Part shown: positions 1 to 7,659 of the stretch, piece after piece
Position numbering within the stretch: the stretch's first letter is position 1
Layout: each line of letters starts with the position of its first letter
Source: Modicisalibacter muralis
Lineage (GTDB): Bacteria; Pseudomonadota; Gammaproteobacteria; Pseudomonadales; Halomonadaceae
DNA length: 39,205 nucleotides
Direction of reading: 5' to 3'
NCBI RefSeq assembly: GCF_900102945.1
Contig: NZ_FNGI01000018.1
Coordinates: forward strand, 1-39,205
The notes under the pieces: generated by a model
Seen by the model: the letters and a program-made list of their open reading frames with translations, nothing else
The model's database searches: none
What the model was told of the DNA's origin: nothing
Program-made: the position numbers and the translations under genes

Positions 1-20
1 CTAGGCTTTGTCTGAAAAGT
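1..20. repeat. IS5-family left terminal inverted repeat
   Basis: These 20 bases are the exact reverse complement of 899-918. The orfB stop codon (TAG on the minus strand) lies in the first three bases, so the transposase gene ends inside the repeat. The outermost four bases, CTAG, may be target sequence rather than element. Confidence 0.9.
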
Positions 21-507
21 CAGCGCGCAAGCAACGAACTATGCACGCCAGGCATACCATTGCCCTGAAGCTGCTCGCCAACTTGTCGTATCGCGTGCAC
101 AGCCGCCGGATCTCCTTCAGCCAGCCAAAGCAGCGCTCGATCACGTTGCGCTGCCGGTATTTGACCTTGTCGAATATCCTCGGCAGTCCTGGTCGGGGCT
201 TACGATGCATCCGACGATAAGCAATCGTGGGACGCATGCGATACCGATCACAGTAGCGCCGCAGCGCATCACTGTCGTACCCCTTATCGGCCACGATATG
301 TTGGCAACGCTTCCTTGGCCGCCCCTGAGGGCTCGGCAATCGAATGGTCTCCATCGTGGGAATGAAATAGCTCGAATCAGCATGATGGCCGGGCGACAAC
401 ACGAAGGACAGAGGATAGCCATTCCGATCGCAGACCATATGGAGCTTGGTGGTCAGGCCGCCACGGCTGCGGCCCAGCGCATGGTCTACGGGTTCGCCTG
501 ATCCCCC
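1..507 (-). CDS. IS5-family transposase, orfB part (reached by -1 frameshift)
   Basis: Read in the -1 frame from base 507, this adds 168 residues to the first 116 of orfA, giving a predicted 284-residue DDE transposase. The junction reads GGGKKGGSGEPVDHALGRSR, a good fit to the glycine-rich linker and LGRSRGG motif of IS427-group enzymes. The second catalytic aspartate is in IVADKGYDSD, and the glutamate is in RNVIERCFGWLKEIRRL, the C-terminal signature of IS5 transposases. An internal ATG at 438 could start a 145-residue product, but that would lack the first catalytic aspartate. Frame intact to its stop in the terminal repeat. Confidence 0.85.
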   Translation of the reverse strand, partial: GGSGEPVDHALGRSRGGLTTKLHMVCDRNGYPLSFVLSPGHHADSSYFIPTMETIRLPSPQGRPRKRCQHIVADKGYDSDALRRYCDRYRMRPTIAYRRMHRKPRPGLPRIFDKVKYRQRNVIERCFGWLKEIRRLCTRYDKLASSFRAMVCLACIVRCLRADFSDKA

Positions 508-854
508 TTTTTGCCACCTCCCGAGGCGGCGCGGGTTGCCCGGATAGCGGTAGAATCGATCATCCAGGTATCCAAATTCATCAGACCATCTTCACGCAGC
601 TCAAGATGCAAGCGTGACAGCAAGGCGTCGAAGGTGCCGTCGTCTCGCCACTGGCGAAAGCGCTGATAGACGGTCTTCCAGGGGCCATACCGTTCGGGGA
701 GGTCTCGCCATTTCGCGCCGGAGCACAGGATCCAGAAGATCCCGTTGAGCATTTGGCGGTCATCCCGGCGGGGCCGGCCCATCACCTGGGGTGGCGAGAC
801 AATGTCTTCGATCAGGGACCAACCATAGTCGGTAATTTCGTAGCGTCCTGCCAT
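486..854 (-). CDS. IS5-family transposase, orfA part
   Basis: A 122-residue frame holding the N-terminal DUF4096-type DNA-binding segment seen in IS427-group transposases (GAKWRDLPERYGPW near residues 46-59) and the first catalytic aspartate in the context WMIDSTAIRA. It ends at TAG 486-488 just after a lysine-lysine pair coded by AAA AAG. The downstream frame continues the same protein in -1. Read alone it lacks two of the three DDE residues, so it would be only a regulator or a DNA-binding fragment. The fused product is the active transposase. Confidence 0.9.
   Translation of the reverse strand: MAGRYEITDYGWSLIEDIVSPPQVMGRPRRDDRQMLNGIFWILCSGAKWRDLPERYGPWKTVYQRFRQWRDDGTFDALLSRLHLELREDGLMNLDTWMIDSTAIRATRAASGGGKKGDQANP
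503..513 (-). other. Predicted -1 programmed frameshift site of the IS5 transposase
   Basis: On the minus strand the sequence is C AAA AAG GGGG in the orfA frame, with AAA at 512-510 and AAG at 509-507. Slipping back one base re-reads base 507 and continues with GGG GGA into orfB. AAAAAG runs are standard slippery sites in IS elements. orfA ends only six codons later. The frame relation is seen directly; that frameshifting occurs is inferred from the family. Confidence 0.7.
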
Positions 855-898
855 ATTGCACCTATGCCGATGTCACATAGCAAAAATTAGCAGAACCT

Positions 899-918
899 AC
901 TTTTCAGACAAAGCCTAG
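899..918. repeat. IS5-family right terminal inverted repeat
   Basis: Perfect 20-of-20 match to the reverse complement of bases 1-20; identity stops one base further in. It lies 45 bp upstream of the orfA start and therefore probably overlaps or borders the transposase promoter. Confidence 0.9.
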
Positions 919-1329
919 TGGGCGCATGTCTCTGCACTACTTCTCGGCCCTCATTACGGGAACTCGTCTACACTGGGGTTGCCCATGCAAAAAAATTGGT
1001 TTAGTTCAGTGGAAAACGCTAACGCCAATGAGCAATCAAGGGGTGTTGGATGACGGCTAGCAACACGCAGAGAGACTTTTGAAAGTTCTGCCCACACACT
1101 TTCCGTGTTAAGCTACCAACCTATGCTTTATCTTCAGAATATTCATAGGGTAATGATGAGCATGATTTCTCGTTTATCGGCTGAATTTTTTTGTCACCTT
1201 AAAGTCAATTAACCAACGAACGGCCTAATCATTTCTGTGACTGTTCGCGACCTTATTGTATAAGCAGCGTAGCCGTCGATAGCAAGAAACCTCACCACAT
1301 ATTGGCATAAGAACTTAGAGGCACCACCT
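919..1329. other. 411-bp gap between IS5 element and serine hydrolase
   Basis: No gene is recognisable on either strand. The stretch is clearly richer in A and T than the rest of the window, especially 960-1320, and carries several short A or T runs. It probably holds the promoter and 5' leader of the hydrolase-SDR operon and may be foreign DNA brought in with it. The IS edge at 918 could have replaced part of an older upstream gene, but no homologous fragment was seen. Confidence 0.6.
1237..1264 (+). promoter_or_regulatory. Possible sigma-70 promoter for the hydrolase-SDR operon
   Basis: A -10-like TATAAG at 1259-1264, preceded by TTG, has a -35-like GTGACT (four of six consensus bases) at 1237-1242 with a 16-bp spacer. 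Transcription would begin about 60 bases before the ATG at 1330. This is a by-eye match in an AT-rich stretch where chance matches are common. Confidence 0.3.
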
Positions 1330-2673
1330 ATGCTAACGAAAGTTAATCGACACCACACTGCACTGACTCTTTGCAAATCCATTGTTCTCGCTGCAAGCGT
1401 TCTTTCCACCCCTGCCCTAGCCCAAACACAAGACCAACCTCTCTCCGCGCAGGAAAGCGACCCGATAGAAATGGGTTGGATGCAGGGTTTTCCGCCGCCC
1501 GACGACCGGCTTTTAAAAATCGGCTCTCCCGATTTCTTCCAGTTCCCGGCCCTGCGTTACAGCGTGTGCCACATGCGCCAGTTCATGCCGACGATACCGG
1601 TGTCGCGCGACCTGAAACCCATGACACCCTTTGAATATGCCATTGATGAACAGATCAGCGATATAACCTTCAAGCCCTGGGGTGCTGATACGACCATGAC
1701 CTTGGAACAGACACTCCAGAAAACCTATACGGATGGCATTCTCGTCTTGCACGACGGCGAGGTCGTTTATGAGCACTATTTTGGGTGCCTGACAGAGGAA
1801 GGCCAGCACGCGGCGATGTCGGTGACCAAATCGTTTACCGGCACACTGGCATCCATTCTGGTGGCCGAGGGAAAACTGAATCCTCAAGCCAAAGTGGGCA
1901 GCATTATCCCGGAACTCGAGGAGTCTGGCTTTGGCGATGCGACGGTGCGGCAAGTCATGGATATGACCACCGCGCTGAAATATGACGAAGACTATTCCGA
2001 CCCCAATTCCGAAATTTGGATCTACTCAAAAGCCGCCAACCCGTATACCAGGCTCCAAGGATATGACGGCCCGGTCGGTTATTTCGAATACTTGCAAACG
2101 GTGGAGAAAAACGGCACTCACGGCGAGGCATTTGGTTATCGAACCATTAACGCAGATGCATTGGGCTGGATTATTTCGCGCGTAACGGGAAAGTCGGTCA
2201 ATCAACTGCTTTCCGATCGCATCTGGAGCAAGCTGGGAATGGAGCAGTCGGCCTATTACCAGGTCGATGCCCACGGCATTCCCTTTTCCGGTGGCGGCTT
2301 GAGTGCCGGCCTGCGGGACATGGCGCGGTTCGGCCAGCTTATCCTCAACGAGGGTCGGTGGCACGGCGAGCAGATCATTCCCCAAGAGGCAGTGGCCGAT
2401 ATCCGCCAGGGCGGTAGCCAGGAAGCCTTCAAGAAATCCGGCCACCCCAAGCTCAAAGGGTGGTCTTACCGTAACATGTGGTGGATCACCCACAATGCAG
2501 ACGGTGCCTTTGCCGCTCGCGGCGTGCACGGGCAGACGATCTACATCGACCCCACGGCCAATATGGTGATTGTCCGCTTTGCGTCGCATCCCGTCGCTGC
2601 GAACAGCGCCAACGATCCGATCTCGTTACCCGCCTACCAAGCCGTGGCAGACTATTTGAAGGGAGGTAAATAA
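1330..2673 (+). CDS. Secreted serine hydrolase, beta-lactamase/NylB-like fold
   Basis: A 447-residue protein of the class C beta-lactamase-related family (PF00144). Residues 1-31 form a signal peptide ending ALA-Q, so it acts in the periplasm or outside. The nucleophile motif SxxK is SVTK (Ser164, Lys167). The second motif is in GYRTINADALGW (Tyr270), the form seen in 6-aminohexanoate-dimer hydrolase (NylB)-like and EstB-like enzymes rather than the YxN of true class C beta-lactamases. A late HGQTIYIDP stands where the KTG triad would be. Likely activity is hydrolysis of an ester or amide; the substrate is unknown. Start ATG 1330 is the only one giving the signal peptide. The next gene starts three bases after the stop, so the two form an operon. 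Base composition is less GC-rich than most of the window. Confidence 0.85.
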   Translation: MLTKVNRHHTALTLCKSIVLAASVLSTPALAQTQDQPLSAQESDPIEMGWMQGFPPPDDRLLKIGSPDFFQFPALRYSVCHMRQFMPTIPVSRDLKPMTPFEYAIDEQISDITFKPWGADTTMTLEQTLQKTYTDGILVLHDGEVVYEHYFGCLTEEGQHAAMSVTKSFTGTLASILVAEGKLNPQAKVGSIIPELEESGFGDATVRQVMDMTTALKYDEDYSDPNSEIWIYSKAANPYTRLQGYDGPVGYFEYLQTVEKNGTHGEAFGYRTINADALGWIISRVTGKSVNQLLSDRIWSKLGMEQSAYYQVDAHGIPFSGGGLSAGLRDMARFGQLILNEGRWHGEQIIPQEAVADIRQGGSQEAFKKSGHPKLKGWSYRNMWWITHNADGAFAARGVHGQTIYIDPTANMVIVRFASHPVAANSANDPISLPAYQAVADYLKGGK

Positions 2674-2676
2674 GGC

Positions 2677-3450
2677 ATGGACACCCAATCTCTATTTGAC
2701 CTGAGTGGCAAGGTCGCCATCGTAACCGGTGGCGGTAACGGTATCGGCAAAGCATGCGCCCGGATGCTCGCCGATTACGGCGCTGCCGTGGTGGTTGCCG
2801 ACCTGAAAGCAGCGGATGCCAAGAAAGTTGTCGATGAGATCGCTTCAAACGGCGGCAAGGCGTTGGCGGCTGAATGCAACGTGCTGAAAGATGAAAACCT
2901 GGTCCATCTGGTGGAGCAAACGGTCGCCGAACTGGGCGGCCCTCACATACTCGTCAACAATGCCGGGGGAGGTGGCGCCGGCAAGGAAAGCCCGTTTGAC
3001 ATTTCGGTGGAACAATTCGAGAAACCCTTCCAAATTAACGTGTTCAGCGCGTGGCGCCTGGCACAACTGTGCGCGCCGCACATGAAGAACGCCGGTTATG
3101 GTTCGATCATCAATATGTCTTCGATGAGCTCGATCAACAAAAGTCCCGCCATCAGCGCTTACGCTGCCTCCAAGGCCGCCATCAACCACATGACCGCGAA
3201 TCTGGCTCACGACTATGGTCCGGAAATTCGCATCAATGCGGTTGGGCCTGGGGCCGTGAGAACCGGAGCACTGGCTACGGTCGTGACACCCGAAATCGAG
3301 GAGCGGATGCTCGCGCATACTCCGATTAAGCGTTTGGGTGAACCCGAAGATATCGCCGGCGCCGTTCTCTTCTTCGCCGCCCCTGTATCAGGCTGGGTCA
3401 GCGGGCAGGTGCTGTTCGTCAACGGCGGTGGCGTACAAACGCTGGATTAA
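2677..3450 (+). CDS. hdhA: Short-chain dehydrogenase, 7alpha-hydroxysteroid dehydrogenase-like
   Basis: A 257-residue classical SDR. Visible are the cofactor motif TGGGNGIG, NNAGGGG, catalytic Ser149, Tyr162 (YAASK) and Lys166, and the C-terminal stretch TPEIEERMLAHTPIKRLGEP followed by WVSGQ and GGGVQTLD. These match the recalled Escherichia coli HdhA sequence closely, especially the four-glycine NNAGGGG and the GGGVQ end, so 7alpha-HSDH-like oxidoreduction of a hydroxysteroid or similar alcohol is the best guess. The real substrate is not proven. The ribosome-binding site GGAGGTAA overlaps the stop of the hydrolase gene, showing tight coupling: the hydrolase may release an alcohol that this cytoplasmic enzyme oxidises. 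Any close SDR could look the same at this level, hence the symbol is tentative. Confidence 0.8.
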   Translation: MDTQSLFDLSGKVAIVTGGGNGIGKACARMLADYGAAVVVADLKAADAKKVVDEIASNGGKALAAECNVLKDENLVHLVEQTVAELGGPHILVNNAGGGGAGKESPFDISVEQFEKPFQINVFSAWRLAQLCAPHMKNAGYGSIINMSSMSSINKSPAISAYAASKAAINHMTANLAHDYGPEIRINAVGPGAVRTGALATVVTPEIEERMLAHTPIKRLGEPEDIAGAVLFFAAPVSGWVSGQVLFVNGGGVQTLD

Positions 3451-3476
3451 GCCTTGCTAGGGAACCACTGCGTCCC

Positions 3477-3607
3477 CCGCCCGGCTGCCCGTCATGCACT
3501 TCCGCGGGATTGAACTGGATGACGTTGCCGGGCGGGCTACGGTGAAGCTCACCGCCGCCCGAACGCCAAAATGCGGAGAAACGCCAAGTCGCCCTTCTTC
3601 TACTCAC
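3477..3607 (-). pseudogene. Probable remnant of an AraC-family regulator (sensor domain)
   Basis: On the minus strand one frame reads GGGELHRSPPGNVIQFNPAE followed by VHDGQPG. This resembles the cupin-like ligand-binding domain of AraC regulators, in which a PPG turn precedes a strand ending NPxEVHDGxP. The match covers only about 35 residues. The sequence before it is low-complexity and after it is unrelated, and no helix-turn-helix follows. It is therefore a fossil at best. The call rests on a recalled motif. Confidence 0.35.
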
Positions 3608-3711
3608 CGAGCAAAGGGTCGTCGATCAGCTCGAATGGCTCTGCCCAAATCTCGCTTCTTGCTGGCCTTCTCGACCAGCTCATGATCCAGGCGAACGCCT
3701 GTAGTACTCAT
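3600..3711 (-). pseudogene. Possible remnant of a small ParD-like antitoxin gene
   Basis: From the minus-strand ATG at 3711 the frame begins MSTTGVRLDHELVEKASKK, like the ribbon-helix-helix start of ParD-type antitoxins. It then runs into a poor tail and stops at 3604. A second frame across the same stretch ends EIWAEPFELIDDPLLGE with a stop at 3600, so a frameshift may separate start and end of one short gene. No toxin gene lies beside it. Low confidence. Confidence 0.3.
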
Positions 3712-3818
3712 CGATGGTTCTCTTGGCAGAATGCCGCATCATTGTGGCAGCTTATTACAATTGATGTGTTTCACCTCTTAGCCGGCAGGCGTTAAGCCTG
3801 GCAACTCCTACCTCACGG

Positions 3819-4460
3819 TCAATATGCGGCGGTGAAGCGTGCCCGCCGATGCCTGGGCCGCTCGGCCTCGTCGATTAGCGCGACCGCCAGGTCTTCCATG
3901 GAGATCGCCGAGTTACCTTCGCCGTCGACGAGCAGTTCGTCGCCACCCAGCCGAAAGTGGCCACTGCGTTCGCCCGGCGCCAGCAGTGCGGGCGGGCTCA
4001 GGTAGGTCCAGTCCGCCTGGGTATCGGCGCGGCAAGCCTCGAACTGATCCACGCATGCCCGTGCGATGTCCCGCCAGGCAGGAGGGACGAAATTCGGATC
4101 GTCGGCCACGAGGGTACCCGCAGTACCGGGCACGCTCAGGCCGCCGGCGCCACCGACCAGCAGCAACCGCACCCCGGCCTGGGTGACTCCGGCCAGCAGC
4201 GCTTTTGCAGTCATGGCGTGCTCGCCTTCATTGCCCGGCGCCGGGCGGGTGGCACCGATCACGACATCCTGGCCGGCGCTCAGCTCGGCCACGCTCTCGG
4301 CGTTCGCAGCATCGCCGACGCGGATGGTGGCTGCGGCGAGCAGTTCGTGGGAGCGGGTTGGGTCGCGCAGGACGGCGCTGACCTCATGGCCGCGAGACAG
4401 TGCCTCGGCCACGATGCGGCTTCCCATGTTTCCGGCGGCGCCAAAGACGGTAATGCGCAT
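3819..4460 (-). CDS. NAD(P)-binding Rossmann-fold protein (NmrA/YwnB-like atypical SDR)
   Basis: A 213-residue protein starting MRITVFGAAGNMGSRIVAEA, which is the GxxGxxG dinucleotide-binding turn of the NAD(P)H-binding family PF13460. A second glycine-rich strand, LLLVGGAGGLSVPG, and the segment DWTYLSPPALLAPGERSG are typical of this family. It lacks a clear YxxxK pair, as expected for atypical SDRs. The start at 4460 is chosen because AAAAGGAA lies at the right distance; an in-frame ATG at 4499 adds 13 residues that do not resemble the family. It lies 119 bp downstream of the exporter gene in the same direction and may be co-transcribed. Function is probably redox sensing or reduction of a small molecule; substrate unknown. 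Confidence 0.8.
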   Translation of the reverse strand: MRITVFGAAGNMGSRIVAEALSRGHEVSAVLRDPTRSHELLAAATIRVGDAANAESVAELSAGQDVVIGATRPAPGNEGEHAMTAKALLAGVTQAGVRLLLVGGAGGLSVPGTAGTLVADDPNFVPPAWRDIARACVDQFEACRADTQADWTYLSPPALLAPGERSGHFRLGGDELLVDGEGNSAISMEDLAVALIDEAERPRHRRARFTAAY

Positions 4461-4579
4461 GATTGGTTCCTTTTCGTTCCAGTGGGTTTGATAAGGCACG
4501 CCGTAGCATGCCGGGTTATGGCAATAACGCTTGCCCAGTCAGCAATGAGATAGGATTCGCTCGGGTCCAGCGGGCTTTG

Positions 4580-5530
4580 CTAAGCGGCTTCCGTCCGCCG
4601 CGAATCGTCGTGCCGGGTGGCATCGCGACGCAGCAGCATGGCGATCGCCACCACGACCAGCAGGCTGCCCGGTAGCCAGTGCCAACCGACCCGCTGCGGC
4701 TGGTCGATGAGCAGCAACAGCATCGAGACGAACGGGACCAGGTAGGTATAGGCCGTCGCCGCGCCCGGCGTGAGCACGGCGGTGGCCCGCTGCAGCAGCC
4801 AGAACGTCACGCCACTGGAGAACACGCCCAGGTAGCTCAGTACCAGCACATCGGAGAGCGTCATGCCGGCCAGTGCATGAGGCGACTCCCAGATCAGCCC
4901 CAGCAGACCGATCAGTGCGCCACCCGTCAGCAGGCTCCAGAAGGTGCGCAGAGAAGCCCGCTGCGACAACCAGCCCTGGTTCAGGCCCCACTTGCTCAGC
5001 ACCGGATAAAGCGCCGAGGCCAGGCAACCGACGAAGTACACCGCCTCGCCGATGCCGAGCCGTAAGTCATCGAGCCGGCCCCCGGTCTGCGCCCAGGCCA
5101 GCCCCAGCGCACCGAGCGCGCCCAGCAACAGAGTGCCCAGCATGCGACCGGCAGGCCGCTCCACGCCGAACCCTCTGCCCAGGCAATAGGCCAGCAGCGG
5201 CACGCTGACGTAGAGCGTGGCCATCGACAGCGCGGTGACGCGGTGCGCGGCCCAGAACATGGTGCCGAAGAACCCGGCCAGGCACAGCCCCATGAAGGCG
5301 TACAGCGCGAGTCCCGGCAGGCTCGGCCAGCGACCCGGCTCGCGGCGCACCAGCGGCCATATCGCCAGCGCGGCGATGGCGAAACGCATCGCGGTCAGCA
5401 ACAGTGGTGGCAACCCTTCGCTCATCAATCCCACCGCCGGGAAGGACAACCCGACGATCAGGGCCCACACCAGCATGCCCAGGTGCGCGCGCGTCATGTC
5501 CTGCGTCGCGATAATCCGAGGGGTATTCAT
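4580..5530 (-). CDS. EamA-family (DMT superfamily) transporter
   Basis: A 316-residue integral membrane protein with about ten hydrophobic helices arranged as two EamA repeats. The first starts at LGMLVWALIVGLSFPAVGL; the second lies in roughly residues 155-300. These proteins export amino acids, metabolites or drugs across the inner membrane. The ATG at 5530 is preceded by GGGAGAG at good spacing. It is divergent from a LysR regulator 108 bp away, which by the usual logic controls it. The substrate cannot be told from sequence. Confidence 0.88.
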   Translation of the reverse strand: MNTPRIIATQDMTRAHLGMLVWALIVGLSFPAVGLMSEGLPPLLLTAMRFAIAALAIWPLVRREPGRWPSLPGLALYAFMGLCLAGFFGTMFWAAHRVTALSMATLYVSVPLLAYCLGRGFGVERPAGRMLGTLLLGALGALGLAWAQTGGRLDDLRLGIGEAVYFVGCLASALYPVLSKWGLNQGWLSQRASLRTFWSLLTGGALIGLLGLIWESPHALAGMTLSDVLVLSYLGVFSSGVTFWLLQRATAVLTPGAATAYTYLVPFVSMLLLLIDQPQRVGWHWLPGSLLVVVAIAMLLRRDATRHDDSRRTEAA

Positions 5531-5598
5531 TAGCGTTGCTCTCCCATGTGTCGGCCACGGGAGTCATTCTAATTACGGGCACTAGAGATTATAATATT

Positions 5599-5617
5599 CA
5601 ATCCATTTTATGGATTG
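5599..5617. promoter_or_regulatory. Inverted repeat in the exporter/LysR divergent promoter
   Basis: CAATCCAT and ATGGATTG (8-bp perfect arms, 5599-5606 and 5610-5617) flank a TTT centre, 22 bp upstream of the LysR start. It sits in a short AT-rich island. Position and symmetry fit a LysR-type operator controlling both its own gene and the divergent exporter; binding is inferred. Confidence 0.55.
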
Positions 5618-5638
5618 GTTACTGGAAGTGATTAATAA

Positions 5639-6529
5639 ATGGACCACCTGACCGCATTGAAAGTCTTCCGCCAGGTTGTCGAGCTGGGGAGTTTTGCTGG
5701 AGCGGGGCGGCACCTCGGCCTTTCCCCGCCCGCGATCAGCAAGAACATCAGCGAACTGGAAGCGCACCTCAACGTGCGACTGCTGCATCGCACCACCCGT
5801 CGCATGAGCCTGACCGAGGCCGGCGCCCTCTACTACGCGCGCGTCGTGCGGATTCTCGACGACCTCGAGGAAGCGGACGGTTCCCTCGGCCCTCTGCAGC
5901 AAACGGCACGCGGCCTGTTGCGCATCAGCGCGCCGATGACTCTGACGCTGACTTGCCTGTCCACCGCGATACCGAAATTCCTGAGCCGCTACCCGGAGCT
6001 GTCCATCGACCTTCACCTGGACGACCGCCGGGTGGATATCGTCAGGGACGGCTATGACATCGCCATCCGAGGTAGCGACAAGCTCGAGGATTCCAGCCTG
6101 ATCGCCAGAAAGCTCATGTCCTTGACGCACGTCGTCTGCGGCGCGCCGGCCTACTTCGAGCGCCGCGGAATCCCCGCAACGCCCGATGACTTGCGCGATC
6201 ACGATTGCGTGCAGTTCACCCTGTCGGGCCATGCCAGTGAGTGGGAATTCAACGCCGCCGGGCGCTCGGTAAGCGTCCCCGTCGATGGCCGCTACAAGGT
6301 GACCTCTAGCCTGGCCGTGCGCGACGCCTTGTGCGCCGGCTTCGGATTGAGCCTGATCCCCTGGCTCTACGTGCGCGAGGATATCGAACAGGGGCGCCTG
6401 CGCACGGTACTCGACGACTGGTCGAGCGTGGAAACCGGCGTCTATGCCGTCTACCCGTCAAGGCGCCATGTCGTCGCGAAAGTGCGCGCGTTTCTCGATT
6501 TTCTCGACGCCGAGTTGGGCAATGGTTAG
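5639..6529 (+). CDS. LysR-family transcriptional regulator
   Basis: A 296-residue LysR-type regulator. Residues 1-60 are the winged helix-turn-helix (FRQVVELGSFAGAGRHLGLS, then ISKNISELEAHLNVRLLHRT), and residues about 88-290 are the substrate-binding-like effector domain. The RTTRRMSLTEAG segment and the IAIRGSDKLEDSSL segment resemble the CrgA/DsdC-like subgroup common in gammaproteobacteria. It is divergent from the EamA exporter with a palindrome between them, so local control of the exporter is likely. It is convergent with the beta-lactamase gene, whose stop is 65 bp away. The effector is unknown. Confidence 0.9.
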   Translation: MDHLTALKVFRQVVELGSFAGAGRHLGLSPPAISKNISELEAHLNVRLLHRTTRRMSLTEAGALYYARVVRILDDLEEADGSLGPLQQTARGLLRISAPMTLTLTCLSTAIPKFLSRYPELSIDLHLDDRRVDIVRDGYDIAIRGSDKLEDSSLIARKLMSLTHVVCGAPAYFERRGIPATPDDLRDHDCVQFTLSGHASEWEFNAAGRSVSVPVDGRYKVTSSLAVRDALCAGFGLSLIPWLYVREDIEQGRLRTVLDDWSSVETGVYAVYPSRRHVVAKVRAFLDFLDAELGNG

Positions 6530-6594
6530 CCGGATTCATCCTCGGTGGCGACGAGGCTCTATTCTTTACCCCAAGCCGCATTTCTCAAAATGGC

Positions 6595-7494
6595 TTAATC
6601 AGTTAACTCCCTGTGTATTGCTCGACCGATGTCAGCGATGGCGGCATTGCGCTCATCGACGGAGGCTTTTGTCTGCGTTATATAGACGCTCACGATCAGC
6701 GGCTCGCGACCAGGCGGCCAGATCACGGCCACATCGTTCGTCGTTCCGTGATTACCCCCACCCGTTTTGTCTCCGACGCGCCAGTCGTTCGGTAGGCCCG
6801 CACGCAGCTTCTCGTCACCGGTCTTGTTGGCAACGAGCCAAGTCGTGAGCTGGTCGCGCGATTGCTGGGAAAGGGTGTCCCCAAGCACCAGCTTATGCAG
6901 GTTGGCAGTCATCGCGTTCGGTGTCGTCGTGTCGCGTGGGTCGCCAGGCGTCGCCTCGTTGAGCTCGGTTTCCCAGCGGTCGAGGCGGGTCATGGAATCC
7001 CCAAGGGATCGTGCGAATTCGGTAACACCGGAAGGCCCGTCAAGAGTTTCCAGAATGAGGTTGCCGGCGGTGTTGTCGCTGGTGGTGATAGTGGCCTTGC
7101 AGAGTTCGCCGAGCGTCATTTCTTCACCGACATGGTTCTCGGTGACGGGCGAATAGGTCACGATATCACTGGCTTCGATGCGGATGCGTCGGTCGAGGTC
7201 TTCCTGGCCGGCATCGACCCGCGCCAGCACGGCCCCGCAGGCGAGCGCCTTGAAGGTGCTGGTCATGGGGAAGCGCTCGTCAGCGCGGTACTCCCAGCGG
7301 CGCCCCGTCTGAATATCGAGAACAGCGACACCGATTCGAGCATCGAGCCTTTCTTCTATTTCGACCAGTTTCTCGAGCAATCCTTTGCCGGTTTTATTCG
7401 TCGCCGAGGCGATGCTGGAATATGCAATCAGACTTCCAGCGAGCAATGCACCGACCATGACTGCAAACCTACGCCGCGTCAGTATCAATTTCAC
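6595..7494 (-). CDS. bla: Class A beta-lactamase
   Basis: A 299-residue serine beta-lactamase. All class A elements are present: STFK (Ser70-Lys73), SDN (Ser130), the omega loop WETELNEA with Glu166 and Asn170 followed by GDPRDTTTP, and KTG (234-236) in GDKTGGGNHGTTND. It hydrolyses penicillins, and possibly cephalosporins, in the periplasm. The signal sequence has TRRRFAVMV, a Tat-like twin-arginine motif, then a hydrophobic stretch ending ASA. Start is GTG 7494 with GGAGGGTAAC directly upstream. It is divergent from an AmpR-type regulator, so induction by cell-wall fragments is expected. The KTG rather than RTG triad argues against the CARB/RTG subgroup. Exact spectrum cannot be deduced. 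Confidence 0.95.
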   Translation of the reverse strand: MKLILTRRRFAVMVGALLAGSLIAYSSIASATNKTGKGLLEKLVEIEERLDARIGVAVLDIQTGRRWEYRADERFPMTSTFKALACGAVLARVDAGQEDLDRRIRIEASDIVTYSPVTENHVGEEMTLGELCKATITTSDNTAGNLILETLDGPSGVTEFARSLGDSMTRLDRWETELNEATPGDPRDTTTPNAMTANLHKLVLGDTLSQQSRDQLTTWLVANKTGDEKLRAGLPNDWRVGDKTGGGNHGTTNDVAVIWPPGREPLIVSVYITQTKASVDERNAAIADIGRAIHRELTD

Positions 7495-7659
7495 GTTACC
7501 CTCCAGATCATGTTAATGGGTTCGTACTTCTATCGTGGCGACCTGAGAAATAGGCTTCCAATGCGCTCCGGTCGGCGAACTGAGAAGAAAATATTAAGAA
7601 TTAGCCAGCGCGACAAACGATGATATTTTGCAGGTGCCATCAATTAAATTTGGGCATAT
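7495..7659. promoter_or_regulatory. bla-ampR divergent control region
   Basis: This 165-bp region separates the divergent beta-lactamase and AmpR genes and should hold the AmpR site and both promoters. The half nearest ampR is AT-rich. TCAATTAAATTTGGGCA (7640-7656) resembles the TAAATTT-containing LysR motif reported for AmpR sites, but it lies immediately upstream of the ampR start. No consensus promoter stands out, which fits an activator-dependent bla promoter. The ampR start also lacks a strong ribosome-binding site. Confidence 0.45.

Larger units (their letters stand above)
1..918 (-). mobile_element. Complete IS5-family (IS427-like) insertion sequence
   Basis: The element is delimited by perfect 20-bp terminal inverted repeats at 1-20 and 899-918. 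It carries two consecutive transposase frames on the minus strand, the usual design of the IS427 group of the IS5 family, in which a -1 ribosomal frameshift joins orfA and orfB. Its length of about 0.9 kb is normal for that group. Both outer ends read CTAG, which is palindromic, so the true element may start at base 3 or 5 with TA or CTAG as the duplicated target. The left flank lies outside the window, so this cannot be settled here. Nothing looks broken, and the copy is probably competent. Confidence 0.93.

Noticed and set aside
6540-6596. Hairpins between the LysR and bla stop codons
   Set aside because: Only a 5-bp stem (6540-6556) and a bulged stem (6573-6596) are present; too weak to list as terminators.
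6862-7623. 253-codon plus-strand frame
   Set aside because: Antisense to the class A beta-lactamase, which has all catalytic motifs.
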